Positions 7,285 to 20,060 of a DNA stretch of 64,000 nucleotides are shown here, piece by piece (positions within the stretch are counted from its first letter, which is position 1; the number at the start of each line of letters is the position of its first letter). The DNA is taken from assembly GCF_900625025.1 (NCBI RefSeq), contig NZ_LR130575.1, positions 62,001 through 126,000 of the forward strand. The letters are read 5' to 3'. The translations under genes were made by a program, and so were the position numbers. The stretch comes from Lachnoclostridium sp. Marseille-P6806 (GTDB lineage: Bacteria > Bacillota > Clostridia > Lachnospirales > Lachnospiraceae). The notes beneath the pieces were generated by a model that was not told where the DNA came from, made no database searches, and saw only the letters and a list, made by a program, of their open reading frames with translations.

Positions 7285-10200
7285 ATGAATAGAAAAAAGA
7301 AACTCTGGGAAAACGAATGTCTGCTGGAAGAGGGGCGCAGAGAACCTCATTGCGATTTCTGCAGAACGTGCTGTGCTGATGGAGCCATTACACTAAACGG
7401 AGAATGGAAAATTCTGTATTTGAAAGCTCCGGAATATTCTCCCGAAGGGTTTCAGACTATCGAATTTGACGACAGTGCATGGGATTCGATAGAGGTTCCG
7501 TCTTGTCTTGAGAGGAGAGGATACGGTGAAGAACATTATGATGATGTGTGGTATCTGTTTCCTATCGAGCCGCCGTATGTGCCATCAGAAAATCCTACGG
7601 CAATTTACAGAAGAGAATTTGACTATCATTTTGCTGTGCCGGAACGCAAAACGGTCCTGCGCTTCAACGGGGCTTCGAGTGCATTTCAGCTGTGGTTAAA
7701 CGGAAAGTATGCCGGGTATAGTAAGGGGAGCCGCTTAGCTTCTGAGTTTGACATCAGCGGAATGATCCAAAACGGGAAGAACCAGATTACAGTGCGTCTT
7801 TATAAATGGTCGGACGGTTCTTACCTTGAATGTCAGGATATGTGGTGGTTTTCCGGTATTTTTCGAACGGTGGAGATCGTCCAGGAGCCGGTGATCGGCT
7901 TTGCAGACTGGCAGATAAAGGCCGGATATGATTTTTTGAGAGGGATCGGCATCCTTGAACAGAAATTTGTTTTGCCGGAAGGAGATATCGACGCACGGAG
8001 CACTGAGATTTCCTGCATTTTGAAGGATGCAGAGGGGAACGAGGTTGCTGCGTGCACAGCGGGGGATGACGGAAGCAGTATTCTGCGTATTCCTTCTGTT
8101 CATCCATGGAGTGCCGAAGACCCCTATTTATATAATTTGCATATCAGTCTGCTTATTGAAGGTGTGGCGGCAGATGAGGCCTTTGCGAGAATTGGATTCC
8201 GAACGGTTTCGGCAGATAAACACCGGATTCTGATTAACGGCAGGCCGATTCTTATTAACGGGGTCAATATGCATGATTTCAGTCCGGAGGGCGGACTGAC
8301 GGTTGATCCAAAGCAGGTGGAAGAAGACCTGAGGATGATGAAGCGGTGCAATATCAATGCGATTCGCTGCTCTCATTATCCGAAAGAAAGTTATTTCTAT
8401 TACCTCTGTGACAAGTATGGGTTCTATGTCATAGACGAAGCGGATCTGGAGCTTCATGGCTTTGAGTGGATTGGGCAGTATGACTGGCTGAATCGTCTTC
8501 CGTCCTGGAAAGATGCCTATTGTGACCGTGCAAAGCGCATGGTGATGGAGCACAGAAACCATCCGTGCATCATTATGTGGTCTCTTGGTAATGAATCCAG
8601 TACAGGGCCAAACTTTGCTGCGGAAGCAGAAACCATACGCAGTCTTGATGACACGAGGCTGATCCACTATGAGGGAGATTCGGAAGCAGACATCACGGAT
8701 GTTTATTCGACGATGTACACAAGGCTGGACGGCATGAAGAAGATTGCCGAAGGGCATGACGCGCATGATAAACCGCATATCCTTTGTGAATATGCTCATG
8801 CGATGGGAACAGGTCCGGGCAATTTGGAAAAGTATCAGAAGCTGTTCCGCAGCTATGAGCGCCTTCATGGAGGATTTATATGGGAATGGTATGATGAGGC
8901 CCTCGCAGAGAGAACAGCGGATGGAAGAACCGTATATCGTTACGGCGGAGATTATGGCGATATTCCGAACAACGGCAATTTTTGTGTTGATGGCCTGCTG
9001 AAACCGGATCGCGTTCCATCCTCCGGACTTTTTCATCTGAAGCAGGTTATTGCTCCGGTCCGCGCAGAGCCTGTACAGGACAGCCTGCCGGGGACAGTAT
9101 GTATATACAATGATAACCTGTTCCGGACGCTTTCTTATCTGAGACTTCGCTATGAGATCGTGAAATGCGGCAAAATTGTCAAGACAGGAGAAAGAAATCT
9201 GTGTGCGAAGCCACAGGGGAAAGAAATTTTGGTTGTGCCGGTATCGGAGGAGGACGTAATTGATGACGAGAGTTTTCTGAATCTCCATTTTCTGTACAGG
9301 GACAGAACGCTGTTCGCAGAAAAAGGCTATGAAATGAACATGATACAGCTGCCTCTCAGCCATACCGGACGCATCGACAGGGGGCTTAAGAAGCAAACAG
9401 CTAAGAGCAATCCTATGCAGAGCTCAGCTGTGATTTTGAAAGAGAGCAGAGGACTATCGAAGATTCTCGTCAACAAATCTGCGGCTGAGCTGGAGCTTAC
9501 AGCTTCGGGCCCGGAAAGAAGGTGCCTGACCCGATTTAATCTTGTGACAGGACAGCTTATTCATGCCGAAGCGGATGAATTGCCGTGGATACTGGATGGT
9601 CCCCGTCTGGTGATGGATCGGGCAGTTATTGACAATGATATGTATAAAGCGCCGGACTGGTATGGCAAATATTTTCTTCAGCGCTGCGTGGAGGAACTGG
9701 AGGATATAAGCATTAAAGAAACGGAAAGCGGTGTGGAATTTTTTGCTCAAACATTGTTTGCTCCTGTCAGTCAGTCTTTTGGCTTTCATGCCGCTTACCG
9801 GTATTTCTTCCGGAAAGACGGAATCCTGCTTCTTGATCTTACGATGAATGGATATCACCATGGTTCGTTTTATCCGGAATTTATTCCGAGGCTTGGAATT
9901 GAGATGCGGCTGCCGGAGTGGTGCAGGAATGTAGCCTGGTATGGAAGAGGTCCGATGGAAAATTATCCGGACATGAAATCCGGTGCATATGTCGGACGCT
10001 TTATTAAGACTTTGTCAGAAATGGATGAGGGATACATCAAGCCTCAGGAGAACGGACACAGGTGCGATACGAGGTGGCTTGCCCTCTCGGGCGATATAAA
10101 CGGCAGGGAAATGGGATTTCTTGCGGTGGCAGAATCTCCAGTCGGATTTGATGCACATGATTATTCCATAGAAGATCTTGCGGGAGCAAAGCACCGGGAG

Positions 10201-10419
10201 GAGATTCCGCATCGGGATACAGTATTCCTCCATCTGGATGCTATGCATTCCGGACTTGGGACGAATTCCTGCGGAGAAGAGCAGACCTTTGAGAACAAGA
10301 CAAGGCTCAATGATTATAGAATGCGTCTGGCATTTACAGCATGGAGCGGGCAATTGGAAAAAGCGGTAGAGGCTTGCAGAGAAGCGCTGGGAGGAATGGA
10401 CGGAAATGAAAAATCATAG
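7285..10419 (+). CDS. glycoside hydrolase family 2 beta-galactosidase (LacZ/EbgA-like)
   Basis: The enzyme hydrolyses beta-galactosides such as lactose. The 1044-residue protein has the GH2 order: a jelly-roll domain ('LRFNGASSAFQLWLNGKYAGYSKGSRL'), an Ig-like domain, a TIM barrel and a C-terminal small-chain-like beta-sandwich. The acid/base is E437 in 'MWSLGNESSTGP' and the nucleophile is E534 in 'GGFIWEWYDE'. No signal peptide is seen, so it is cytoplasmic and its substrate must be imported. The ATG at 7285 follows AGGTG at a 6-base spacing. A GTG nine bases upstream is inside that ribosome site and was not chosen. It overlaps the permease gene by 14 bases. Codon use is more AT-rich than in the flanking genes. 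Confidence 0.92.
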   Translation: MNRKKKLWENECLLEEGRREPHCDFCRTCCADGAITLNGEWKILYLKAPEYSPEGFQTIEFDDSAWDSIEVPSCLERRGYGEEHYDDVWYLFPIEPPYVPSENPTAIYRREFDYHFAVPERKTVLRFNGASSAFQLWLNGKYAGYSKGSRLASEFDISGMIQNGKNQITVRLYKWSDGSYLECQDMWWFSGIFRTVEIVQEPVIGFADWQIKAGYDFLRGIGILEQKFVLPEGDIDARSTEISCILKDAEGNEVAACTAGDDGSSILRIPSVHPWSAEDPYLYNLHISLLIEGVAADEAFARIGFRTVSADKHRILINGRPILINGVNMHDFSPEGGLTVDPKQVEEDLRMMKRCNINAIRCSHYPKESYFYYLCDKYGFYVIDEADLELHGFEWIGQYDWLNRLPSWKDAYCDRAKRMVMEHRNHPCIIMWSLGNESSTGPNFAAEAETIRSLDDTRLIHYEGDSEADITDVYSTMYTRLDGMKKIAEGHDAHDKPHILCEYAHAMGTGPGNLEKYQKLFRSYERLHGGFIWEWYDEALAERTADGRTVYRYGGDYGDIPNNGNFCVDGLLKPDRVPSSGLFHLKQVIAPVRAEPVQDSLPGTVCIYNDNLFRTLSYLRLRYEIVKCGKIVKTGERNLCAKPQGKEILVVPVSEEDVIDDESFLNLHFLYRDRTLFAEKGYEMNMIQLPLSHTGRIDRGLKKQTAKSNPMQSSAVILKESRGLSKILVNKSAAELELTASGPERRCLTRFNLVTGQLIHAEADELPWILDGPRLVMDRAVIDNDMYKAPDWYGKYFLQRCVEELEDISIKETESGVEFFAQTLFAPVSQSFGFHAAYRYFFRKDGILLLDLTMNGYHHGSFYPEFIPRLGIEMRLPEWCRNVAWYGRGPMENYPDMKSGAYVGRFIKTLSEMDEGYIKPQENGHRCDTRWLALSGDINGREMGFLAVAESPVGFDAHDYSIEDLAGAKHREEIPHRDTVFLHLDAMHSGLGTNSCGEEQTFENKTRLNDYRMRLAFTAWSGQLEKAVEACREALGGMDGNEKS

Positions 10420-11293
10420 GAAAGGGCATCTGATCAATAAAGGAAATGCTCCTTATGTACTGCTCGCGCCGACCATTTTGATTTTTGTTCTGTTTATGAT
10501 TTATCCGATTATACGATCTTTGTATCTGAGCTTCTTTGAGCTTAAATCGGGCTGCTATCAGTTTGTCGGGCTGCATAATTACATTGTGCTCTTTCACGAC
10601 AGGACCTTTTACAAGAGCCTGTTTAATACGGTGGTCTATCTGGTCATTCAGGTGCCTGTAATGATATTGCTTGCACTGGCAATAGCGGTTTTGATTGAAG
10701 AGAAATTCCTGCGCGGGAAAGCGTTCTTCCGAACCTCTGTTTTTCTGCCGTCAATCACGGCATTAGTGGCGTATGCCCTGGTTTTCAAAGTCCTTTTGAA
10801 CGGAGACCATGGGCTGATCAATTACGTCATTGAATTGTTTGGAGCTAAGGGCGTCAACTGGTTCTACGGGGAATGGTCGGCAAGAATTGCCATTATTATG
10901 GCGATAACCTGGAGATGGACAGGATACAACATGATTATTCTTCTGGCCGGTATTCAGTCTATACCGGATAGTCTTCAGGAAGCGGCAAGGATCGATGGAG
11001 CAACAGCGCGGCAGAGGTTTGTATATATCACAGTCCCGATGGTTAAACAGATCATCCTGTTCTGTACGATTACATCTACAATCGGAACGCTGCAGCTTTT
11101 CGATGAGCCATTTATCCTGACCTCCGGCGGGCCGAACAATGCGACCATCACCATGGGTGAATACCTGTACGATAATGGTTTCCGTTATCTTAAGTTTGGA
11201 TATGCCTCTGCGATCGGGTATGTGATGACGATCATCATATTTCTGCTCTCTGCATTACAGTTCAAAGCAACTGCGAAAGGAGATACGGATTGA
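10406..11293 (+). CDS. ABC sugar transporter permease (MalF/UgpA type)
   Basis: This 295-residue inner-membrane subunit has about six predicted helices, starting with 'APTILIFVLFMIYPIIRSLYL'. The EAA loop that contacts the ATPase is visible as 'EAARIDGATARQRFVYITVPM'. It forms the channel with the next gene product. Its start overlaps the beta-galactosidase gene and its end overlaps the partner permease by 4 bases, so the three are translationally linked. The imported substrate is presumably a galactoside or short galacto-oligosaccharide, inferred from context. Confidence 0.93.
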   Translation: MKNHRKGHLINKGNAPYVLLAPTILIFVLFMIYPIIRSLYLSFFELKSGCYQFVGLHNYIVLFHDRTFYKSLFNTVVYLVIQVPVMILLALAIAVLIEEKFLRGKAFFRTSVFLPSITALVAYALVFKVLLNGDHGLINYVIELFGAKGVNWFYGEWSARIAIIMAITWRWTGYNMIILLAGIQSIPDSLQEAARIDGATARQRFVYITVPMVKQIILFCTITSTIGTLQLFDEPFILTSGGPNNATITMGEYLYDNGFRYLKFGYASAIGYVMTIIIFLLSALQFKATAKGDTD

Positions 11294-12114
11294 TGAATAA
11301 AATAAGCCGTTTTTTCTGTTATGTGGTGCTTATCCTGATTGCGTTTATTTCGTTGTTTCCTTTTTATTTTATGTTTGTGTCCGGAACCAACAGCAACGAA
11401 CAGATCCTGTCCATTCCGCCAAAGCTTACACCGGGAACGGAGCTGGCTGAGAACTTTGGCATTCTGATTGGAAAGATGGATCTCTTCCACAGCATTCTGA
11501 ACACGCTCATCATATCCATTGTATATACGCTGTTTGCTGTTTTGTTGTTTTCGGCAGCGGGGTACGCGCTTGCGAAGTTTGAATTCCGCGGAAAGAAATT
11601 GATTTATGGTTTCATCATGGGCACCATGATGATCCCTTCCCTGGTTATGTATGTTCCGCTCTTTGAAATGATGATCCGGTTTAATCTGACGGATACATAC
11701 GCGTCTGTTATTCTGCCGCTTCTGGCCAATGCATTCGGCATTTTTCTGATGCGGCAGAACATGCTGGGGTTCCCGTCGGCGCTTCTGGAAGCAGGAAGAA
11801 TAGATGGGGTCGGCGAATTAGGACTGTTCTTCCGGATTGTATTGCCGAATGAAAAACCGGCGATCAGTGCATTGGTGATCTACATGTTTACAAGTATGTG
11901 GAACAACTTCATGTGGCCCTTGATTGTACTGCAGAGCGAAAACAAATATACGCTTCCTATTGCCCTTGCTATGCTGGACGGAAATCCCACGAATAAAAAC
12001 TATGCGGTTATCATGCTGGCGACGGCAATTGCGACTCTGCCAATTCTGATAATTTTCATGCTTTTCCAGAAACAATTTGTCGCAGGTGTTATGGGAGGAG
12101 CAGTGAAAGAATAA
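11290..12114 (+). CDS. ABC sugar transporter permease (MalG/UgpE type)
   Basis: This is the second channel subunit of 274 residues with about six helices. The EAA motif reads 'EAGRIDGVGELGLFFRIVLPN'. It has the typical MalG-type N-terminus with a first helix after a short basic segment. It overlaps the first permease by 4 bases (ATGA). No ATP-binding subunit is encoded nearby. Such carbohydrate importers often share a general MsiK/UgpC-type ATPase encoded elsewhere, which is the likely case here. Confidence 0.93.
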   Translation: MMNKISRFFCYVVLILIAFISLFPFYFMFVSGTNSNEQILSIPPKLTPGTELAENFGILIGKMDLFHSILNTLIISIVYTLFAVLLFSAAGYALAKFEFRGKKLIYGFIMGTMMIPSLVMYVPLFEMMIRFNLTDTYASVILPLLANAFGIFLMRQNMLGFPSALLEAGRIDGVGELGLFFRIVLPNEKPAISALVIYMFTSMWNNFMWPLIVLQSENKYTLPIALAMLDGNPTNKNYAVIMLATAIATLPILIIFMLFQKQFVAGVMGGAVKE

Positions 12115-12179
12115 ATGGGAGGCTAATCATGGAAAATTATCCATGGCGCATACAATTTAATGAAGGAGGAAATATCACT

Positions 12180-13505
12180 ATGAAAAAGAGCAGAAAAAAA
12201 CGGTTGCTGGCAACTGCTGTGGCAATTGCGATGACTGGCGGACTGCTGGCCGGCTGCGGAAAAACAGCACAGACGGAAGCCGGACCGGCAGGGGGTTCTT
12301 CTTCGGAGAAGAGCGGGGAGGGAGACATTACGCTCGCCGTATGGGCGTGGGATGTGGCTCTTATGCAGCTCAAAGACTGCGCCGCCAAATATCAGGAAGA
12401 ACATCCGAATGTAAAGTTCGACTTTGTTGAAATGGGAACTGATCAGGTGTACAAGAAGCTTTCTACATCATTGTCTACGGGGAACGGCATTGCTGATATT
12501 ATTCAGATTGAGGGGGATGTTATCACCGGTTATGAAGACAAATTTCCGGAAGGATTCCTGGATCTGTCGGATATCCTGACGACGGATGATTTTGTCCAGT
12601 CTAAGATCAACGAGTGTGTTTACAATGGCAAGACACATGCGTTTCCGTGGGATGCGGGTCCGATGGGATTTTTCTACCGTACCGACTACTTTGAGCAGGC
12701 CGGAGTTGAGGCAGGCAGCATCAAAACATGGGACGATCTCATCGAGGCAGGCAAAAAGGTAGAGGCAGTGTGTAAAACACCCGGCGGTGATCCGGTAAAA
12801 ATGCTTCCGGTGAATCCGCAGAGGACAAATCTTTATACCATGATCCGCAATGAGCTCGGCACAGGCTTATTTGATGCGGACGGGAAGCCGATTGTGAATA
12901 ATGATAATTCTATAAAGGCAATGGAGAAGGCAAAACAGATTTATGACTCTGGTATCTGTCTCGATTACAACGGATGGGATGAGTATGAGCAGTGCGTTGT
13001 CAATGAGTCCGTTGCCTGCATCCCCGAGGCGGTATGGATGATTGGGACGATTAAGGACAAATCGCCAAAGACGGAGGGGAAGTGGGCGTCAATCGCGCTT
13101 CCAGCCATAGATGGCGGTAAATATTCCTGCAATAATGGAGGCAGCGATCTTGCAGCGAATGCGAAGACGAAATACCCGGAACAGGTAAAAGATTTTATTA
13201 AATTTGCTCTTACAGACAAGGAACTGCAGATTGCGGGATTGGAAAAATACGGATTGTATCCCTCCTATAAGCCCAGCTATGATGCAAAAATTTTTACGGC
13301 TGGCGATCCATTCTTTAGCGGCAATGTTTATGCTCCTTTCGTCGAAGCGAGCAATAATATTGCGGATATTCCGGCGTCCCCCAATGTGCTGGAAGCGAAT
13401 GACGAAGCAGCAGTTTCGTGTACGCAGGTTTATCTGAATGGAGCTGATGTAAAACAGACCTTTGATGCACTGCAGGAAAACTTCGAGAACAAATACGGAC
13501 ATTAA
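12180..13505 (+). CDS. sugar-binding lipoprotein of the ABC transporter
   Basis: This 441-residue extracellular binding protein (solute-binding family 1) captures the sugar for the two permeases. The N-terminus MKKSRKKRLLATAVAIAM leads to the lipobox LLAGC, so the mature protein is anchored by a lipid-modified Cys. Family features include 'ADIIQIEGD' and 'FPWDAGPMGFFYRTDYFEQAG'. The ATG at 12180 follows AAGGAGG and gives a proper signal peptide. A second in-frame ATG at 12129 also has a good GGGAGG site and would add 17 residues before the signal. A terminator follows. Confidence 0.92.
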   Translation: MKKSRKKRLLATAVAIAMTGGLLAGCGKTAQTEAGPAGGSSSEKSGEGDITLAVWAWDVALMQLKDCAAKYQEEHPNVKFDFVEMGTDQVYKKLSTSLSTGNGIADIIQIEGDVITGYEDKFPEGFLDLSDILTTDDFVQSKINECVYNGKTHAFPWDAGPMGFFYRTDYFEQAGVEAGSIKTWDDLIEAGKKVEAVCKTPGGDPVKMLPVNPQRTNLYTMIRNELGTGLFDADGKPIVNNDNSIKAMEKAKQIYDSGICLDYNGWDEYEQCVVNESVACIPEAVWMIGTIKDKSPKTEGKWASIALPAIDGGKYSCNNGGSDLAANAKTKYPEQVKDFIKFALTDKELQIAGLEKYGLYPSYKPSYDAKIFTAGDPFFSGNVYAPFVEASNNIADIPASPNVLEANDEAAVSCTQVYLNGADVKQTFDALQENFENKYGH

Positions 13506-13530
13506 TACCTCACGTAAACAAAGGTAATGA

Positions 13531-13560
13531 ACGGAGGGCAATTTCTGCCCTCCGTTTTTC
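13531..13560 (+). terminator. intrinsic terminator after the binding-protein gene
   Basis: Perfect 10-bp stem ACGGAGGGCA / TGCCCTCCGT with an ATTTC loop and a TTTTT tail. Only 13 bases separate it from the next start codon. Confidence 0.9.
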
Positions 13561-13573
13561 GGGTTATGTTATT

Positions 13574-15530
<1,957 letters not shown>

Positions 15531-15587
15531 AAAGCATTCTGTATGTGTTACAATAAAGATCAAAGAAATTTCGACAGGGAGGAAACG

Positions 15588-16175
15588 ATGAGGAAACAGA
15601 AGAGATCGTGCTGGCTTGCCCTTGCGCTCGCCGTATTTACGGCGGTGGGAACGATGTCCACGGGCGCTTCCGCCGTGCATGCGGCAGGGATCACCCCGTA
15701 TTTTCTGACCGTACAGAATGAGGTGGTGAAAACGCCGGACGGGGTTATGTTTCAGCTGCGCCGCGATTTTGCGCATCCCTATGTGATCCGCAGCGAGAAT
15801 CACGGCAGGGACTACAACCGCGTTCTGGTCGTGGAGCTGACGATTCTGAATAACTCGGGCAGGATGTTCAATTATACGGCCTTCACTTCTGCGGCGGACG
15901 CGGCGGGGAAGCCCCTGCAGAACGCGGAGCCTCTGGCCGCCTGCGAATTCGGCACGCTGGAGAACGGAAAGGCGGCGAATATTGTGGCCCGTTTCCTCCT
16001 GAAAAAGGAAAATGACGTCTCCTCGTTCCATATCGGCTACCAGCACATGGATTATTCGGCGCAGTATCTCGCGGATATGGATGCGTACAGTCTGGGGCAG
16101 CTCCCTCTGGAGGAGATCGCGGCGAAATACGCGGCGGTGCCCGTGAGCTTTACCGTGACCAATCCGAAGCAGTGA
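15588..16175 (+). CDS. secreted protein of unknown function, DUF4352/DUF5067-like
   Basis: I cannot name this 195-residue protein. It starts with a clear signal peptide (MRKQKRSCWLALALAVFTAV, cleavage near 'AVHAAG'). One beta-rich domain follows, of a kind seen in secreted Ig-like proteins of Gram-positive bacteria. The visible pattern is 'LVVELTILNNSGRMFNYTAFTS' followed by 'FHIGYQHMDYS'. No Cys in the mature part suggests lipid anchoring. The ATG at 15588 follows AGGGAGGA. The gene stands alone between the sugar island and convergent typA, and its base composition returns to the G+C-rich style of the backbone. Confidence 0.7.
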   Translation: MRKQKRSCWLALALAVFTAVGTMSTGASAVHAAGITPYFLTVQNEVVKTPDGVMFQLRRDFAHPYVIRSENHGRDYNRVLVVELTILNNSGRMFNYTAFTSAADAAGKPLQNAEPLAACEFGTLENGKAANIVARFLLKKENDVSSFHIGYQHMDYSAQYLADMDAYSLGQLPLEEIAAKYAAVPVSFTVTNPKQ

Positions 16176-16212
16176 GCGGTATCAGGGCTCTTGCCCGAAG
16201 TATCTATAAAAT

Positions 16213-16300
16213 AATATGCCCCTGCGGCGAGTGTAGCGGCCCCTCTTTGTCAGACGAAGTATCTGACGACAGGGGCGGACACGTGCCGCAGGGGCATATT
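16213..16300. terminator. long nested hairpin, bidirectional terminator between convergent genes
   Basis: The outer 16-bp stem is perfect (AATATGCCCCTGCGGC pairs with GCCGCAGGGGCATATT). Inside lie GTGT/ACAC, GCCCCT/AGGGGC and GTCAGA/TCTGAC segments closing a small loop. A- and T-rich flanks on both sides allow termination of both the secreted-protein gene and typA. The 88-base span is much longer than a simple terminator. Confidence 0.8.
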
Positions 16301-16330
16301 TTATCTTTCCGTATTCGATGACAGATGCGG

Positions 16331-18172
<1,842 letters not shown>

Positions 18173-18231
18173 GAAAAACTCCGTTTCTTAATACGATGTA
18201 TCACGGAAAGGCCCGCTTTCAAAACCGCATT

Positions 18232-18261
18232 ATTATAGCACTGCGGGAGGGGGAGACACAA
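18232..18261 (-). promoter_or_regulatory. probable promoter of typA
   Basis: On the minus strand a perfect TATAAT lies 18 bases downstream of TTGTGT. The transcript would start about 50 bases before the typA start codon. The -35 match is weak. Confidence 0.5.
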
Positions 18262-18277
18262 CTGCGGGCAGCAAAAG

Positions 18278-18766
18278 CTACACGGCGTCCCCCGCGGTCC
18301 TGTGTATGCGGGAGCGCCGCCGGAGCGTTTCTCCCGCGGAGACGAGCTTGTCGGCGAGGCAGACGACAAGGGCCTCGCGGCAGTGCGGAACACAGAACAG
18401 GTTGAGCGGCCACATGTGGCTGCGGATGATGTCCTTTTCACAGGGCGTGAGGTCTTCAAAATCCCGGACGGCGTTCTGTAGAGCGGTCTCGGCGTGATGG
18501 TAGCCGTGAAGAGGGCCGCGGTAGCTGTGCCAGTCATACAGAAAGTAGTCGTGCAGAACCGCTCCGCGGACCAGCTCGCGGTCCCGCATCGGGACAGAGA
18601 GGCGGCAGCGGATGCGGTAGCTCATGCGGGCTACCGCGATGCAGTGATCATAGGTCGAGGTGGAACCGTGCTGGATGTATTCTTTCATCCGGAGCGTCCG
18701 CCGGTCGGCGTCAATGCCGCCGAGCAGAGCCCGGAATTTCTGTTCCTGCGAAGCGGATATATTCAT
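18278..18766 (-). CDS. HD-domain protein, putative phosphohydrolase
   Basis: This 162-residue protein has the HD superfamily metal-binding pattern: His in 'STSTYDHCIAVARMSYRI', then 'AVLHDYFLYDWH', and a late Asp in 'CLADKLVSAGETL'. Such domains hydrolyse phosphoesters of nucleotides or second messengers. The substrate is not evident. The start overlaps the stop of the upstream CmpB-like gene (ATGA), so the two are probably co-expressed. This HD plus small membrane protein arrangement recurs in Clostridia. No symbol is warranted. Confidence 0.8.
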   Translation of the reverse strand: MNISASQEQKFRALLGGIDADRRTLRMKEYIQHGSTSTYDHCIAVARMSYRIRCRLSVPMRDRELVRGAVLHDYFLYDWHSYRGPLHGYHHAETALQNAVRDFEDLTPCEKDIIRSHMWPLNLFCVPHCREALVVCLADKLVSAGETLRRRSRIHRTAGDAV

Positions 18767-19890
18767 AAGAAAGAGTCCTCCCGGCGGTGCGCCTCGTCCG
18801 GCGTTTCTTTCCGGCCCTCGCCGGACGTCTCATGCCGGACTTCGTCCGGTGCCGCATTACAGCTCTCGCCGGACGCTTCGTTCCCGCTCCTTTCAGGCGC
18901 TTCGCGCCGGATCCCGTCCGGTGCTTCCGGCTGCTGCACGCTCTGTGAGCCTGCGCCGGCATCCTTTTCTTTCCTGCTCCGGGAGGAGGGCAGCGCGGAG
19001 ATCGCCTCTTTCATTCGCTCTGCGGTGCGGGAGAGACGTTCGGTGCTGTAAAACGGAATGCTGCGGAGGCTGTACTGCTGGCGCTGGCTCAGCGTGGAAG
19101 CATATTTCCGGAAGCGATCGGTCATGTCCTCGAGGGCCTGTCCGGATTCCTCCAGCTTGCCGCGGAGCAGGGTTGCCGATTCCTCGGCGGCGCTGCGGAT
19201 GGCCTGCGGCAGCTCCTCCGCCCGCCCCAGAAGCGCGGCGGAGGATTCCTTTGCCTCTCTGGCATAGGCAGAGATCGCCTGCTTCGGTATGCTGGCTTTC
19301 TGCACCGCGAGCTCCATGCGTGTGTCGAACTCGGCCGAGATCTGATCGAGCCTTGCCGTGAGAGAGAGGAGCGTGTCCACCGTCAGCGCAAAATCGGCGG
19401 CGAAGAGGGCCGCCAGAAAGATCGAGGCGGCCTCCTCGGCGGGAATCGGGAGAGAAAAGGCGTCCGCTGTCCGCTCAAAAAACGGAAGTACCCAGCGCAT
19501 GAGGACGACGCCGGCGGCGCCGAAGCCGACAGAGGCCGGGAGACAGATACGGCCGTGAATGTTGAGCGGGACATTGCTGTAATCCCACCAGCGGGCGTGA
19601 AAATGCCGCTCCAGAACAAAGGAGGTGAGATATTCAAGGACGGCGCTGCCGAGCATACTTATAAGGAAGACGCCCCACAGAGGGAGCAGCGCGAATCCGG
19701 AGTCCGGCGCAGTGAATGCGCGCAGAAGCAGGAGAGCGGTGACGCCGCAGCCATAGATCGGGCAGACCGGGCCGTAGAGAAAGCCGCGGTTGTCCCAGTG
19801 TCCGGTTCGGACAGCGCAGTAGATACATTCGTATATCCAACCCAGAAAGCTGAACAGGATAAATCGGTTGAATAGCTGGCTTATCAGCAT
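18763..19890 (-). CDS. CmpB-type membrane protein (putative ABC-transporter type IV family)
   Basis: The first 200 of 375 residues show the PF06541-type membrane domain: 'RFILFSFLGWIYECIYCAVRTGHWDNRGFLYGPVCPIYGCG', about five helices, then 'HARWWDYSNVPLNIHGRICL'. The biochemical role of this family is unsettled. Residues about 200-310 are predicted helical or coiled. The last 50 residues are a degenerate tandem repeat rich in Asp, Glu, Arg, Pro and Gly, with recurring 'APDE' and 'ERSGNEASGE'-like units. The ATG follows a GGAGGTA ribosome site. It is divergent from pyrH. Confidence 0.82.
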   Translation of the reverse strand: MLISQLFNRFILFSFLGWIYECIYCAVRTGHWDNRGFLYGPVCPIYGCGVTALLLLRAFTAPDSGFALLPLWGVFLISMLGSAVLEYLTSFVLERHFHARWWDYSNVPLNIHGRICLPASVGFGAAGVVLMRWVLPFFERTADAFSLPIPAEEAASIFLAALFAADFALTVDTLLSLTARLDQISAEFDTRMELAVQKASIPKQAISAYAREAKESSAALLGRAEELPQAIRSAAEESATLLRGKLEESGQALEDMTDRFRKYASTLSQRQQYSLRSIPFYSTERLSRTAERMKEAISALPSSRSRKEKDAGAGSQSVQQPEAPDGIRREAPERSGNEASGESCNAAPDEVRHETSGEGRKETPDEAHRREDSFL

Positions 19891-20060
19891 GGCGCAGATA
19901 CCTCCTTCGTTTTCTGTGGTTTATTCTAGCACATAATAGTTTCCACCGCCGCGCCATTTATGGTATCATGGGAATCGGCATAAGGGCGTGTGTCCCGGTG
20001 CGGCGGCTCCCGCGCGCATGCCTCCGGGAACGGCATAAAAATACTTCGGCATGGAGAATT

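Noticed and set aside
19891-20060. Clear promoter elements for pyrH and the CmpB-type gene in their divergent spacer.
   Set aside because: Only weak -10-like boxes (TATCAT at 19964 on plus, TAGAAT on minus) without matching -35 elements. Not annotated.
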